In this document: in pieces, positions 46,125-58,435 of the stretch
How positions within the stretch are numbered: the first letter of the stretch is position 1
How the letters are laid out: every line of letters begins with the position of its first letter
DNA from: Thermothielavioides terrestris NRRL 8126
Lineage: Eukaryota > Ascomycota > Sordariomycetes > Sordariales > Chaetomiaceae
Direction: 5' to 3'
Length of the DNA stretch: 64,000 nt
Assembly (NCBI RefSeq): GCF_000226115.1
Contig: NC_016462.1
Span: forward strand, 620,001 to 684,000
Notes under the pieces: model-generated
The model's input: the letters and a program-made list of their open reading frames with translations, nothing else
The model's database searches: none
Told to the model about the DNA's origin: nothing
Translations under genes and position numbers: made by a program

Positions 46125-49100
46125 AGCTGCCGCCCCTGAGTTGAGCGGTGTTGCTTATAAACGTATATACCGATCGGCCTCTCGTAAGCGATCGAGCGAG
46201 CATGGCATGGCAGGCTGGTTAGCAGACAGGCTGGCAAGGGTTACGCTACGCTGCGCTGCGCTACCGGCCCAGCCCTCAGAGATGGCTCTCGACGGGCTTG
46301 TTTCTCTGTTTTCTTCGTTCTCTTGTCTTTTTCTTTCGGCGGTTTCTTCAAGGTTCTCCCTCACAAGCGCGCCCAATCTCGCTTGCTTGACTCACCTTCT
46401 CTCCGGGACTGCGAGAAAGCATGAAGACGGTGGGGCTTTCGGCGTTTTGTTTTGGGCGGTTCAGTTCAGCTCAGTTTATTTACCTAGTTGCTTTGCGGGG
46501 AAAAGGGGTTTGCTCGGGCGTGCGGCCTGGAGTTGCGGTGTTTTCTTTGTTTTGTTTCTGTAAGGGTGGTACTGTCCGCGGCGTGGGTGGATGAATGGGA
46601 TGGGAGAGTGGGGGGGACGGATGTGTTCGAGGAGGACGAGGACGGTCGGGTCTGCTTTTTTCGGCAGAGATGTGAGGTGGAATGGGTTGTTGCTGTGCTG
46701 TATAGGGGCTCCGTCTGTGTAATACATGCATGGGATGAAGGTATTTAGTGTACTGTGGTACCGAGAATAGGTACATGGCGATACGCCAACCTACTCAGCT
46801 CTGGCCAGCCTTCTCTAAGCAGATGATAAACGAGAGAGTAAGGAAAGAGGCTCAGCTAGTACGTATCGGAACTGCGAGATCTTCCACCTAGTGGACGAGG
46901 CCTGCAGCACTACATATCGCACTTCTCTTATCCGTAGCACGTCCTATCGTCTGGGTCAAATGAGGTGGGAGAGGCAGAGCGACAGGCCGACCCCGACATA
47001 CAGCAGACTGAGGCCCTCCCGGCATACCTCGTTCCTCCTCCTCCGAGCTTCCTTGCGTACGCCATGCTGCGGTATAGTCAGTGGTGGACGGCACCCCGTC
47101 TAGCCGCTTGAATTGGCGACATGCTTCCCCAGGGCAGCCTCGATGCCCTGTTGAAAGCTGCACAGGCGTTCGGGCATCTGTACAAGGGGTGTCGGGCTGG
47201 TAGTCAAGAGTCCTGGCAGCCTGGAGTCGAGTCCTCGGCTGCTTAGAACGTTTCGTGACTTCCTTTTGCTTTCCTACTTCCTTCTACTCTTGAAGCCTGA
47301 AGCGCGGGTTAGAAAGGTTGGTGGTGATTCATAGACGAGTAATGAGCCTGCGATGCTCGCGCGTTGAATAATGCTAAGAGTCTCAAGTCCTCTGTGGAGG
47401 CAAACCAAGTTGACGACTACCAAGATATTAATTTCCTGGTAGGTTGGAGCAACATGTAAATACTAGCCAACGCATCATGACCTAACGTCAGTCGTTTCCT
47501 AGCATTTCGCATCAACATTCCCAAACGAGTAAGGTTGAGCATGGAGCAGTTATCAGTATTCGATCCTAACCGCCCTCTGTCCCCGTTTTTTCCCTTACCC
47601 TCTGTCGCTATTGAGCTGGAGCCATGCGAGTAGCAGACGGCCTCAAATCGGCATGATGGCAGCAACTCTGAACTCAATGGCGGTGGATGGATCAAGCATG
47701 CAAGACACTTGTAACGCGGCCGACCTCAAGATTCATTAGCTGCCGGCCACGGCCGAGTCTGGTAGGTATCCAGACTCCTGTTCTTCCACGTAGTCCTGGC
47801 TCCATGAGATGCGGTACTTGGTGGTCCAAGCTGCGTTACGGCAGCCAAATCCACTAACACCTGCGCTTGACCAAAGGCCCTCCTAGTCGGAGATCGGCGT
47901 CGTGGCCGGGCCTGATCAGAGCTCTGATGAGCGCCGGTCTCGCGATTGGCCGTCCGAATCTGGGAATTTTTGCACCGAAAAGCTCGAACAGGGGCATGAC
48001 CGACAGGGAAAGGGATGTGCGGCTGCAAGCGGCTTCCCCGGACCCGCGGACCCCTGCAGTGGTCCCGACGGCGCGGCTGGGCCGGCAGCGCTAACTCATG
48101 GCCAAGCAGGTGATCGAACCACGTGAACATATTCGGCGAGGCGGACGGCCGACCAACGTCAACGATCCGCACACGAGGTAGCTGGGCTCAACAAACCTCG
48201 CCCAACAATCCGGTGAAAGGTTCAATGCGAGGCCAATGGCGCCAGTTCTTCTGAGCCTGCATGGGCAGTGCTGTGCCTGAAACGGACCAGATCAACCCAT
48301 TGCTCTGCCGTTGCGCGCGATTCCTCGCTTTTTGTCCTGTGTGAGTCGGGCGAAGTCGACGACTGACCATCAGAAGAGGAAAAGAATGGAGGCGCGTCCG
48401 TCGCAATGATTAGGTAAGATTAATTGCCCGCCGAGCCTATTGCGGCTCAGATCGCTGCAGGCAACGTCAACGCCAGCGCCAAGGGGACATCAGGCGACAG
48501 CTCGTTCTTGGACCGCCGCAGCAGCGTTGAGTTACATCGAGCTCCTCGGTTGCACAATTGCACAGAGCGAGCTGTGGTGTACACGCGTAGTGTACTGTAG
48601 GATCAAACAAGGACCCCATTGGGACGGGTTTAGTGTAGGTGGTACTGCCGGTTGGACGGGTTCGAAACTTCTGGTAGTGTAAAGCTGCAGCATGATGTTA
48701 TGGCATGTCATGGAAACTCGAACCTGCAGCTTTCGGCAGGTGGCAAGGGTTGGTGTACATACACTAATAATAAGCGCGAGGTCAACCGTGCTTGGTGCCG
48801 AAGTCGTCCAGTCTTCGCCGCTTTGTGTCTTGATGCTTCGTTGCGCTGCGTGCAGTACCTTAGTTTCACCGCAGCCGTTCTGAGCAGCTTCGCGGTCCGC
48901 CTGCGTCAACTGAGTTAGGTATGCTATCTGAAGTGACAGCAAAGTAGGAGCTGCGAGATGAGGTGAAAATTCGATACCCCTGGCCATTAGGTAGCTCGCC
49001 TCCGGGCGGAGTCGGCGTAGCGTAGCGTCCGTTCGGCCGGGTGCAGGTGGTTCCAGTGACCTCATCTCGGCTCAAGTTCGCCGCGAGCGCCGTGTCAAAG

Positions 49101-49899
49101 TGACAGAGGCGTGCTGAGGCCGGGTGGCGCGGCCTGCATCGGTTCCCATTCCGTAGGTACTCCGTACTCGTCCTTTCAAACGCCATCGCAACCCCAATAT
49201 TGTCCTGCATCTGCCGCTGCACCCAAGGTAATATTGTCGCCTTGTGCAACAACACCATCCTGAACCGCGACAATCCATTGTTCTCCGCGGGCAACTTTGC
49301 TGGGCAACTGCTGTTCCGCGACCCGCTGCTTGGACCTTCCGGCCAAACAGCAATTGCGAATCGTTCAAACCTGCAAACACAGGGCATTTTTTCGCAACAA
49401 CTGACCTCCAGCTGTTTGCTTCCAATCTGCGCCGACAACCGAGCGCTGGCCAGTGCATGCGGGACAGGAATTCAAAATTTAACGATTTGCGGATCCGGGA
49501 CCAACACGGCCTTGCACCTTCCCCGCACGCAACGTCGCGAAGCTTCCTGTTACCTAACAAGGTGCTCCCTTGACTAATAGAAAGGCTCTGGCCGCCTTCC
49601 GCCTTTCGCCCGCCTCCTTGTGAGACCCAGCAACCCAGCAAAGCCAGACCATCACCTTGGGACCCGGTCGGTTTGCCAGCTTTCTGACTGGCTCAGACCA
49701 CCCAGGTCTGGCCTCCGCATCGAATCACGGACCCCGTCCTGGCCGTGTGCTCCCTGTGCTCCTCCTCCCTTCTCCGGCCAGCCTGTCGCCATCTCGTTGC
49801 AGCATCGCGCACCTGACCGCGTTGCAATTTTCCCATCGGCCAAGCCAAGCCCCGGGTCCACTGTCCGCTGTCACCGTACCCCCTGGCCCTTCCGCCGCA
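46125..49899. other. 3.8-kb intergenic region
   Basis: No credible gene is found on either strand; open frames are short and without family features. A tRNA-like fragment near 47185-47242 (TGGTAGTCAAGAG then GAGTCGAGTCC) resembles A and B boxes but does not fold as a tRNA. TAGTGTAC-type motifs occur at 48577-48600. The region before 49900 is C/T-rich and likely the 5' leader of the next gene. Confidence 0.5.
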
Positions 49900-51897
49900 A
49901 TGGCGGTCTCCAGCAAGCCCAGCTACAAAGCCATGTCGGCCGACAAGCACGCCCGGCCTTCGACCCCTGACCGGGACTCTCGCTCCTCTTTCTCCTCCAT
50001 CCGCGAGAACGAAAGCACGCTCCGCCAAACATTCTCCCACTCCAAGATCTCGTCGTACTACGGGGCCGAGAGTGAAGAGGCCGTCGACGACTCGTCCTCC
50101 AAACCGACCACACCACCCAAGCAATCGGCCCGGCCGTTCGACATGATCCAGACCCAGTTCCAACCTCCCGTCACCCACCCCAACAGCAAACTTCTCGGCT
50201 ACTGGACCCCGGCGGAGAGCTTCAAGGGCTGGAAGGGCATCCAGGTCAACGGGAAGCTCGCCAGCAAGAGTTTTGGCGATCTCCAGGTCCTGCACCATGT
50301 CTTCAGCGGCCCGGCGCCCCGCCCGGCCAAGCGCGGCCAGAACAAACCCGGCGAGGCCCCGATCGAGAGGTTGCCCATGGAGATACTGAGTAAGTTTGCT
50401 CGCACCCTCCCGCACCGACCGTTGCGTCGTCTTTGTGTGGCTGGCCGCTAAACGACGGACCTAGCCGCCATCATCAACCTCCTCGTTCTCGACGTGCCTC
50501 CGAACGGCCTCACAAGGCGCAATGTCGACTTGATGTCATTGCTGCAGACCTCGCGGACGCTCCACGTGGCGACGCTGAGCACGCTATACAGCCAGATCAC
50601 GATCCCCCACTCCCGTATTTTCCGCAAATTCCTCACGCACATCGCCGCCCATCCGAATCTGGGCACCATCGTGAGGCGACTCGACTTCAGCCACTTCAAC
50701 CCCGCGCAGCTCTTCTCGACGGCCGCCGAGCGCTCGCAGGCGCGCAATCTGACGTCCGAGACGCTCCTGCAGTGCCTGGAACTCACGCCGTACCTGCAGG
50801 AGTTCCTTGCGCAGGAGTACATCGACGAGGATCTGGATGCCGGCGTGCTGCAGAAGCTGTTCCTGGGCCTCCCCCACCTTCGGGCGGTCGACTTTTGCGG
50901 CTGCACCTCGAGCGCGTTCAAGAACTCGTTTGCGGCCGTGATTTCGCCCAACTGGCCTAAGGAACTGTCGGTGCGCCGCCTCTCGATGCACAAATGCCTG
51001 ACGTTGCCGTCGTCCGTCTTCGAGGTGATCCTGCCCCGGCTGACCCGGCTCACGCACCTCGACGTCGCCGGCACGCGCATCACCGACGCCGCGCTGGCCT
51101 CGATTCCGCCGACCGCCAGGATCACGCACTTGAACCTCGCCAAGTGCACGCTGCTGTCGGCGCGGGCCGTGATCGACTTCCTGGCCAACCACCCAGCGGC
51201 CAGGGAGCTGCAGTTCCTGAGCCTCGCGACGGACGCCCGCAGCCACCAGACCTTCAACGCAGAGAACGTCTCCGAGCTCCTCCCGGTCCTGCCCAAGACG
51301 CTCAAATCGCTCAGCCTCAAGGGCAGCAAGATGGACCCCTCCCACATCGACCTGCTCCGCCCGCTGACGAAGCACCTCGAGGAGCTCGCCGTCGGCCGGT
51401 CGCTGACGCTGCGGGACGTCAACCGGCTGTTCGTGCCGGACGAGGACGCCGACGACCCGGCCATGCAGCTCGACTGGGTGCCGCACTCGCTGCGCTACAT
51501 CGACCTGTCGGACTTCTGGGGCGCCGATTTCGACATGGCTTACCTGTTTGGCAGCGCCTGCGCCCTGCTCCGGCCCTTCTCCGAGCCGCTCGAGGTGGTC
51601 GAGCTCGCCGAGGACGTCTGCCGCCGCGTGGCCAAGTCGGCGCCCGCCCTGCGCCGCATCGGCTGGCGCCTCTCCGAGTGCGACAGCCGCGGGTGGATAG
51701 TCCGGGACGCCGCCGCCGCCGCCACGGCGTCTGCGGCGGGTGCGGGGGGCGGCAAGAACGGCTCGCCGCCGCGGCGCGACGACGGTCGCCGCAAGTGGAA
51801 GATGGGCGCCGAGTCGTGGGGCATGCGCAAGATACCCGTCGCGACGGCCGAGGTCGGCGGGATGTACGGGTCATTCATGTTTGGGCGGAAGCTCTGA
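49900..51897 (+). CDS. F-box-like / leucine-rich-repeat protein
   Basis: Two exons, 49900-50389 and 50465-51897, with a 75-bp phase-1 intron (GTAAGT...CTAG); 640 residues. The N-terminal 150 residues are Ser/Pro-rich and probably disordered. At about 155-205, IERLPMEILTAIINLL followed by SLLQTSRTLHVATLSTLYSQI looks like a degenerate F-box. From about 215 to 480 the sequence is a ribonuclease-inhibitor-type LRR solenoid: LRAVDFCGC, LTHLDVAGTRITDAAL, ITHLNLAKC, LKSLSLKGSKM and LRYIDLSDFWG. The tail has an Ala/Gly-rich run and ends MGMRKIP-like then GSFMFGRKL. F-box/LRR proteins usually present substrates to SCF ubiquitin ligases, but the substrate here is unknown and the F-box is weak, so function is inference. 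The start is the first ATG of the frame after an in-frame leader lacking conserved features. Confidence 0.85.
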
Positions 51898-53636
51898 CTT
51901 GTGCTCTATCTCTCCAGTTGCTGATTTGCTTGCTTGCTTCTGGGTCGTTCGTTCGGGGCTGGTCGATAAGCATGGCACGGCGAAGTGGATGGCGTTCGAT
52001 TTTCGCTGGGGAAAGGAGGGATCACGGCGTTGGAGTTCTCGTTGAGCGGTTTCTTTTCCCTGCAGCGCTCGTCCCTCCACCACGCCGTCTTCCTGTTGCA
52101 TTTGCATGGAGTCTTACTTTTTCGTTTCCGGGACTGGGTTATGAGGAGTTGAAAACTGGCATGCAGCTATCACGGGGTACGAAACTCAAAAATGCAGCGG
52201 CGCACGGGCGGACGGGCAAGGCGGATTGCGTTGGACATGTTCGTCGCAGGAAAGCGGAAAGCGAATGGGTGTTTTTTCATTGTGTAGCTTGTTCTTGTGT
52301 ATGTATTTGAGCGGACTCTGTTTGGGGATTGGAGCGTCGTGTATGCCGAGCAGTAGTTTGAGCCGTAGTTGTAGCAAAGCGGTTGTTGAAATCTCATCTC
52401 GTTCGGTTTCAAAGATTCGCAGGTTTCCGTTCCGAGATCTCACTCATACACATAACTAAAGCAATCTGGAGGGTTGCACTACGCTGAGGGGGCGGGCAGT
52501 TATATAGCTATTTACAAAGGAGTCGTGGACTCTGGGGAGAGAGATAAGAGACGGGCGCGGTGGTTGACCTGATTAGCCCATACAAATTCGTAAGGTTGTG
52601 GCATCACCCCCACGCATGTCCCGCCGGGCCAGCGATGACCGTCCCATCCCCGCGCTCTGGGGCGCCGTGGCTGCAGGTCGGCGTGGAATTAGTTAGAGGG
52701 ATTACACTACACTACACTAGGCGGATCGCGAGCTGCTGTTCATTTGTTTACTCAGTGTTCTGTCCACTACGGACCTGATGTACAATGCACAAGACTACCT
52801 GTACACTAGTGTCGGGTCCCAGGTTCACTATGTGTATGTACGCCGTAAGGTCCCTCAATCTGAGCTCGCGTGCATGGTCACGTTGCTCCGTTGCTCTCCC
52901 GCGACGGGTGTTCCTGTCGGGTGGTTGTTCACAAGCAAGGACCTATCACGGTGCCGTAACGGCCGGAGCTCTCTCTGAGTGGGCGTTCTTACTGGAATGC
53001 GAGCACTCTTGCGGGGAGACCGACAGGTCCGGGCCGACTAGGGAATGCACGGCCACGGCCCGTTGTGTTCCATCGCAGCAGTGGGATTGATGGTGAACCG
53101 CTGCCCTGATCCTCTTTTTCTTTCTTGCGTCTCCTGTCCCCGACTCCGCCTTGAATCTCGATGATCTTGGCAGGTTTCCTTCTTGCTCGACGGTTCCGCA
53201 AGGGTGCGTACGGGGACTATCTTGCGGCGGGTACTCGACCCGGGGATAAAGCAGATCAGACTCGGAAGGAGACACGATAGGGCCTGGACAGTTATGGGAC
53301 GCCGTCCAGGAACTTAGGGCGGTCTAGACGTGTGGATGATCCCGCATTTGAGGCGAAGGGAGTCTCAGTGTTTCTGTCCTTGAAATTGTCGTAAATGTTA
53401 GGTAGTGAAGGAAACGGCACAGTGCTGGAAACAGCGGGCGCACGTTGCTCCGAAGCTTTGCCGTGGCGCCGCGCGGCTCAAACAAGGCAGCAGCAGGGGG
53501 CTGTCCTCCGAAGCGAGCAGTTGGTTTGGACCGAAGCTTAACTGAACGTAACCCAGCCGTATCACCATCACCGTCAAAGGACCCCTCCTAACAGGGACAT
53601 CGCCGTGGCCATCGCAACCCGCGCCAAACCGACGCG
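51898..53636. other. Intergenic region upstream of VPH1
   Basis: No gene is recognised. It includes the 3' UTR of the F-box/LRR gene, short TACACTA repeats at 52703-52720, and ACACTAGTGT, a 10-bp palindrome at 52803-52812. The part next to 53637 should contain the VPH1 promoter. Confidence 0.5.
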
Positions 53637-56622
53637 ATGGCTCCGGCACGGGACACGCCGTTCCGCTCGGCGGACATGAGCATGGTGCAGCTGTATCTTT
53701 CCAACGAAATCGGCCGCGAAGTCGTCAACGCTCTCGGCGAACTCGGCCTGGTGCAGTTCCGCGATGTCCGCAGCCCCCGTTCTACCCCGGCTCTCCCCAT
53801 CTCCCTACTGCCATCCAGTGCCGGTACTGACGTTGCTGCGTTTTCCAGCTCAACGTCGACTTGACCGCCTTCCAGCGGGCCTTCACTCAGGACATCCGCC
53901 GCCTCGACAATGTCGAGCGCCAGCTCCGTATGTCCATGCCGTCGCGGCGACATTGTCGTCCCTCCCCGCCGGGGTCTCTGTGCTGACCGCTGCTTCCCTC
54001 CCCCCGTACAGGCTATTTCCACGCTCAGATGGAGAAGGCTGGCATCCCTCTCCGCAAATTCGACCTGGACGTCGATACGCTCGCTCCGCCGACGACCGCC
54101 GAGATCGACGAGCTGATCGACCGCAGCCAGAGCCTGGAGCAGCGCGTGTCCTCGCTCAACGAGAACTACGAGAAGCTGAAGAAGCGCGAGGTCGAGCTGA
54201 CCGAGTGGCGCTGTGTTCTGCGCGAGGCCGGCGGATTCTTTGACCGCGCGCACGGCAACGTCGACGAGATCCGCGCCTCTGCCGACGACGACGATGCCCC
54301 GCTCCTGCAGGACGTGGAGCATCACATCTCGGCCCCCGAGGTCGAGCGGTCCTTCTCCGGCATGAACATCGGCTTCGTCGCGGGTGTCATTGCCCGCGAC
54401 CGCGTCGCCGCTTTCGAGCGCATCCTGTGGCGCACCCTGCGCGGCAACCTGTACATGAACCAGGCCGAGATCTCCGAGCTGCTGATCGATCCTGCCAACA
54501 ACGAGCCCGTGCAGAAGAACGTCTTCGTCATCTTCGCCCACGGCAAAGAGATCCTGGCCAAGATCCGGAAGATCTCCGAGTCCATGGGCGCCGCCCTCTA
54601 CAGCGTGGACGAGAACAGCGACATTAGGCGGGACCAGGTGCACGAGGTGAACGCCCGGCTCGACGACGTCAAGAGCGTCCTCCGCAACACGCAGCAGACC
54701 CTCGAGGCCGAGCTGACTCAGATCTCGCGCTCCCTGTCGGCCTGGATGATCCTGGTCAGCAAGGAGAAGGCCGTCTACAACACGCTCAACCTCTTCTCGT
54801 ACGACCGCGCCCGGCGGACGCTGATCGCCGAGGGCTGGTGCCCGCGCCACGACCTGCCGCTTATCCGCTCGACCCTGCAAGACGTGACCAACCGGGCCGG
54901 CCTGTCGGTGCCGTCCATCATCAACGAGATCCGGACGAACAAGAAGCCGCCGACGTACCTCAAGACCAACAAGTTCACCGAGGCCTTCCAGACCATCGTC
55001 AACGCCTACGGCACCGCCACCTACCAGGAGGTCAACCCGGCCATCCCCGTCATCGTCACCTTCCCCTTCCTGTTCGCTGTCATGTTCGGCGACCTCGGCC
55101 ACGCCCTCATCATGCTGAGCGCCGCGCTGGCCATGATCTACTGGGAGAAGCCGCTGAAGAAGGTTACCTTTGAGCTCTTCGCCATGGTCTACTACGGCCG
55201 CTACATCGCCCTCGTCATGGCCATCTTCTCTGTCTTCACCGGCCTCATCTACAACGACATCTTCTCCATGTCCATGACCCTGTTCGACAGCTCGTGGGAG
55301 TGGAAGGTGCCCGACGACTACCGCCCCGGCCAGACCGTCAGCGCCAGGATCCGCGACGACAACTACCGCTACCCGTTCGGCCTGGACTGGCGCTGGCACG
55401 GCGCCGAGAACGACTTGCTCTTCACCAACAGCTACAAGATGAAGATGAGCATCATCCTCGGCTGGGCCCACATGACGTACTCGCTCTGCTTCTCGTACAT
55501 CAACGCCCGCCACTTCAAGCGGCCCATTGACGTGTGGGGCAACTTCGTGCCGGGCATGATCTTCTTCCAGTCCATCTTCGGCTACCTGGTCGTCTGCATC
55601 ATCTACAAGTGGTCGGTCAACTGGGACGGCACGCGGGCGCCGGGCCTGCTCAACATGCTCATCTACATGTTCCTCCAGCCGGGCTTCATCGACGTGCCGC
55701 TGTACCCGGGGCAGAAGTACGTGCAGGTCGCGCTGCTGCTCATCGCCATCATCCAGGTGCCCATCCTCCTGTTCCTCAAGCCGTTCTATCTGCGCTGGGA
55801 GCACAACCGCGCCCGCGCAAAGGGCTATCGCGGGATCGGCGAGCGTTCGTCGAGGGTGAGCGCGCTGGACGAGGACGACGACGACGCCGCCGCCGGCCGC
55901 AACGGCCGGCCGAGCGTGGATAGTGCTGCCGGCGAGGGCGTCGCTATGATCGCGCACGACCTGGATGATGACGGGGACGATGACGAGGCCGGGCATGGCC
56001 ACGGCGACGGGTTTGAGTTTGGCGAGGTCATGATCCATCAGGTCATTCACACGATCGGTGAGTCTCCTCCTCTTTTCCCACTTTTCCCCGTCTCCCACAA
56101 AGCCGTACAATTACGTTAACTGATGCTTTCCCTGCAGAATTCTGTCTCAACTGCGTCTCGCACACGGCCTCGTACCTCCGCCTCTGGGCCCTCTCGCTCG
56201 CCCACCAGCAGCTCTCGGCCGTCCTCTGGTCCATGACCATGGCCATCGCGCTCAAGGGCACGGGCATCGGCGGCGCCATCTTCCTCGTCGTCGTCTTCGC
56301 CGCCTTCTTCTGCCTCAGCTGTATCATCCTCATCATCATGGAGGGTGTCTCTGCTATGGTCAGTCCCCTTCCCCCCTCCTACCCTTGCATCCTTGCATCC
56401 GTTTCTAGTCGTCCCCTCGTCCCCTATTCACGTCTTTTGTCCCTCGAATGTGTTTTTTGCTGACTAGAAATTGTGTGGCTGTTAATACAGCTTCACTCGC
56501 TGCGTCTGGCCTGGGTCGAGTCGTTCTCCAAGTTCGCCGAGTTCGGCGGCTGGCCGTTCGCGCCCTTCTCGTTCAAGCAGTTGCTGGAGGAGGCCGATGA
56601 TCTGAAGGAGTATATGGGGTAG
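53637..56622 (+). CDS. VPH1: V-type proton ATPase subunit a (Vph1)
   Basis: The a subunit of the V-ATPase Vo sector forms the proton half-channels across the vacuolar membrane and tethers V1 through its cytosolic N-terminus. Five exons: 53637-53765, 53849-53927, 54012-56057, 56138-56358 and 56491-56622; 868 residues. The N-terminal half opens with [20 protein letters not shown], the family hallmark, and contains coiled coils (ERQLR...[14 protein letters not shown]). The membrane half begins near residue 416 ([17 protein letters not shown]) and continues with [17 protein letters not shown] and [12 protein letters not shown]. An acidic, His-containing linker ([16 protein letters not shown]) lies near 685-735. 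The essential channel arginine is Arg766 in [12 protein letters not shown]. The first intron has a non-consensus GTCCGC donor but a good CTGAC branch site. Length and motifs are normal for the family. One a-type gene serving both vacuole and Golgi is usual in filamentous fungi. Confidence 0.97.
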
Positions 56623-57349
56623 CACAGGGAAAGCGGGCGGGGTGTTGCTGTACACGGAAGGGCAGAGATGCTGGGTTGTTCTTGTGCGTGTACAATCTGG
56701 GGCTGTGTGTAACGTTAGTTTTTAGCTTGCATGCATAGAGAGGTACCATCTTTGGTTTTGCACATATGCCGCACTACCTACCTACATCCACTACGCGGTG
56801 CGCGGTATATTCGCCCACGCCCAGCTCGGTCGGTTCTGCCGGGTTAGTTTTTGCGTGTTTTTGCAGAACAGACTATGCAGTGGTGAGCATCCCATCCCCT
56901 TTGGCTTGTCTGGACTACGCCGTATGTATTGCGCTTAGGTGGGAGTGAGTGCTGGGTCACTTCTCCCCCCTCAACGCCTCTCTCTCTCTCTCCCGCCGTG
57001 GGGTTTGGCAGTCAAGCAAACGGGTTGATTCGTCATCCGCTCTACAACTACCCTCAGCCGCCAACCACTCCCTCTTTGAAGTAACTACGGTAATGTTGAG
57101 TTCGGGACGGGGATGGCTTCCACAGCTGAAAGTGTCGTGGCGGTGGCGGTGAGGTTGGGAGTGGCGGCTGGTCACTGGCAGCACACTCTCATCAAGGGGG
57201 TTGGCTGGTGATGGGGTACAGCCGGGGTGAGGGGGTCTAGAGGTTGGTGGCTGTCGGCATTCATGATCATGGATTTGTCTCACCCCAGGCCTGCGGCCAA
57301 TGCTCAGACATCACTAGGTAGTTATTATTGTCTGGAGTTGTCCGCTCCT
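56623..57349. other. Convergent intergenic region VPH1 / APH-like gene
   Basis: Contains both 3' UTRs and a (CT)n tract at 56978-56993. No gene is seen. Confidence 0.5.
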
Positions 57350-58435
57350 TCAGTACCCCAGGGCGCCGGCATACACGTCCCATACATCTGCAAATCCAGA
57401 ATCATCCAAGAACAGGGGTATATACCGGTTCATCCATTCGCCATTGACTTCTGCCGTAAAGACGGCCTTGCAAAACTCCCAGTAGTCGGGATACCACCCG
57501 GACTGGTGCCAGTCGATGATCGCAACCACCTTGCAAGGGGAATCGGTCGAAACCATGATGTTGCTTGGATGCAGATCACCGTGGGTGAGCACGACGGGTG
57601 CAGCATCGGGGAGACTCTCGCGGTAAGGGTCCGGGATCTCCGACGGCTTCTTGCCCGGCCAGTGATGCTCAAAACCTGGCCTGATTAATAGGGACAGCCA
57701 ATCGTGGAATTCGGTGACCGAGTGGAAGGGACCTCCCGGAGGATTGTTCTGTGGGCAGTCGAAGATGATGTCTGTGGGCGGCTGCTGGCCAAGGGTGCCT
57801 TTCAAAACAGAAGCAAGTAAGTACCTGAACAGGATTCCGGCCGGCTCAGTCCAGGTCTTGTCCGGAAATGTCATACCGATGAAGAACTCGCCCGGCGCGT
57901 GCCGCAGTTCCCGCAGTCCTGATATCATCTCCCTCAGCTGCCGACAGACTCCCTCCCGATCAACCTCGCTGAGAGATTCCCAGCGTCGCTCCAGAGAGAC
58001 GCCTCGCACCAACTCCATGAAAATGAAAACCTGGCCACCGTCGTGTGTCCAGCCATACACTTCCGGGACGGGGAGGACGTCTGGCAGCGCACGGCGCAAT
58101 GCCCAGAGACACTGGCCTTCGTCCACAGTCACCCGAGGTGCGCTGCCAAACTTGACGATGAGGCCAAGCTCCTCGTATCGAACGGGCGGGATCCGGTACG
58201 TCGTCTGCTGCGCTCCCGGATTCTGGACGGCACTTCTCGCGCGAACGTCTGCGGGCGACGGTAGCTCGGCGCCCGGTCCGTTGCGCGAGAAGAAGGAAGA
58301 CTCGAGGAAGACTGCCCGCTCGGCGGGGGGGAGCTCCGTGCTGGAGACCATGTAGCGAGGCGCCGTTGACATTGCGCGGAGTGTCCTGGCCTGGAGTGAT
58401 GAATTCGGCGGTTTGTCTTTGCCGTAATGCCGCAT
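57350..58435 (-). CDS. APH-fold phosphotransferase family protein
   Basis: A member of the aminoglycoside phosphotransferase/choline kinase-like fold, a family greatly expanded in filamentous fungi; the substrate is unknown and antibiotic resistance should not be assumed. Two exons, 58435-57877 and 57798-57350, 335 residues. The 78-bp intron (57799-57876) is a multiple of three without an in-frame stop, but GTATGA...GAAAG borders and the restored FIGTLGQQP junction support it. Visible motifs are the beta-strand GLIVKFGS with the ATP-binding lysine, IFMELVRGVSLE (hinge), the catalytic loop HGDLHPSN (residues 259-266, Asp261, Asn266) and the metal-binding IIDWHQSGWYPDYWE (Asp282). The kinase core is therefore complete. 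Translation might begin at a later Met (MSTAPRYMV). It converges on VPH1. Confidence 0.85.
   Translation of the reverse strand: MRHYGKDKPPNSSLQARTLRAMSTAPRYMVSSTELPPAERAVFLESSFFSRNGPGAELPSPADVRARSAVQNPGAQQTTYRIPPVRYEELGLIVKFGSAPRVTVDEGQCLWALRRALPDVLPVPEVYGWTHDGGQVFIFMELVRGVSLERRWESLSEVDREGVCRQLREMISGLRELRHAPGEFFIGMTFPDKTWTEPAGILFRYLLASVLKGTLGQQPPTDIIFDCPQNNPPGGPFHSVTEFHDWLSLLIRPGFEHHWPGKKPSEIPDPYRESLPDAAPVVLTHGDLHPSNIMVSTDSPCKVVAIIDWHQSGWYPDYWEFCKAVFTAEVNGEWMNRYIPLFLDDSGFADVWDVYAGALGY

Noticed and set aside
47185..47242. tRNA-like sequence with A-box and B-box resemblance
   Set aside because: No acceptor or anticodon stem forms, and the B box has a mismatch at a conserved position; at most a decayed tRNA-derived fragment.
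53588..56110. 840-codon open frame antisense to VPH1
   Set aside because: It runs across VPH1 introns, has a repetitive Val/Asp/Glu/Arg composition and is the expected shadow of a GC-rich gene with C/G third positions.
57350..58435. Antibiotic resistance gene (aminoglycoside phosphotransferase)
   Set aside because: Only the fold is shared; this fungal branch has unknown substrates and lies among housekeeping genes.
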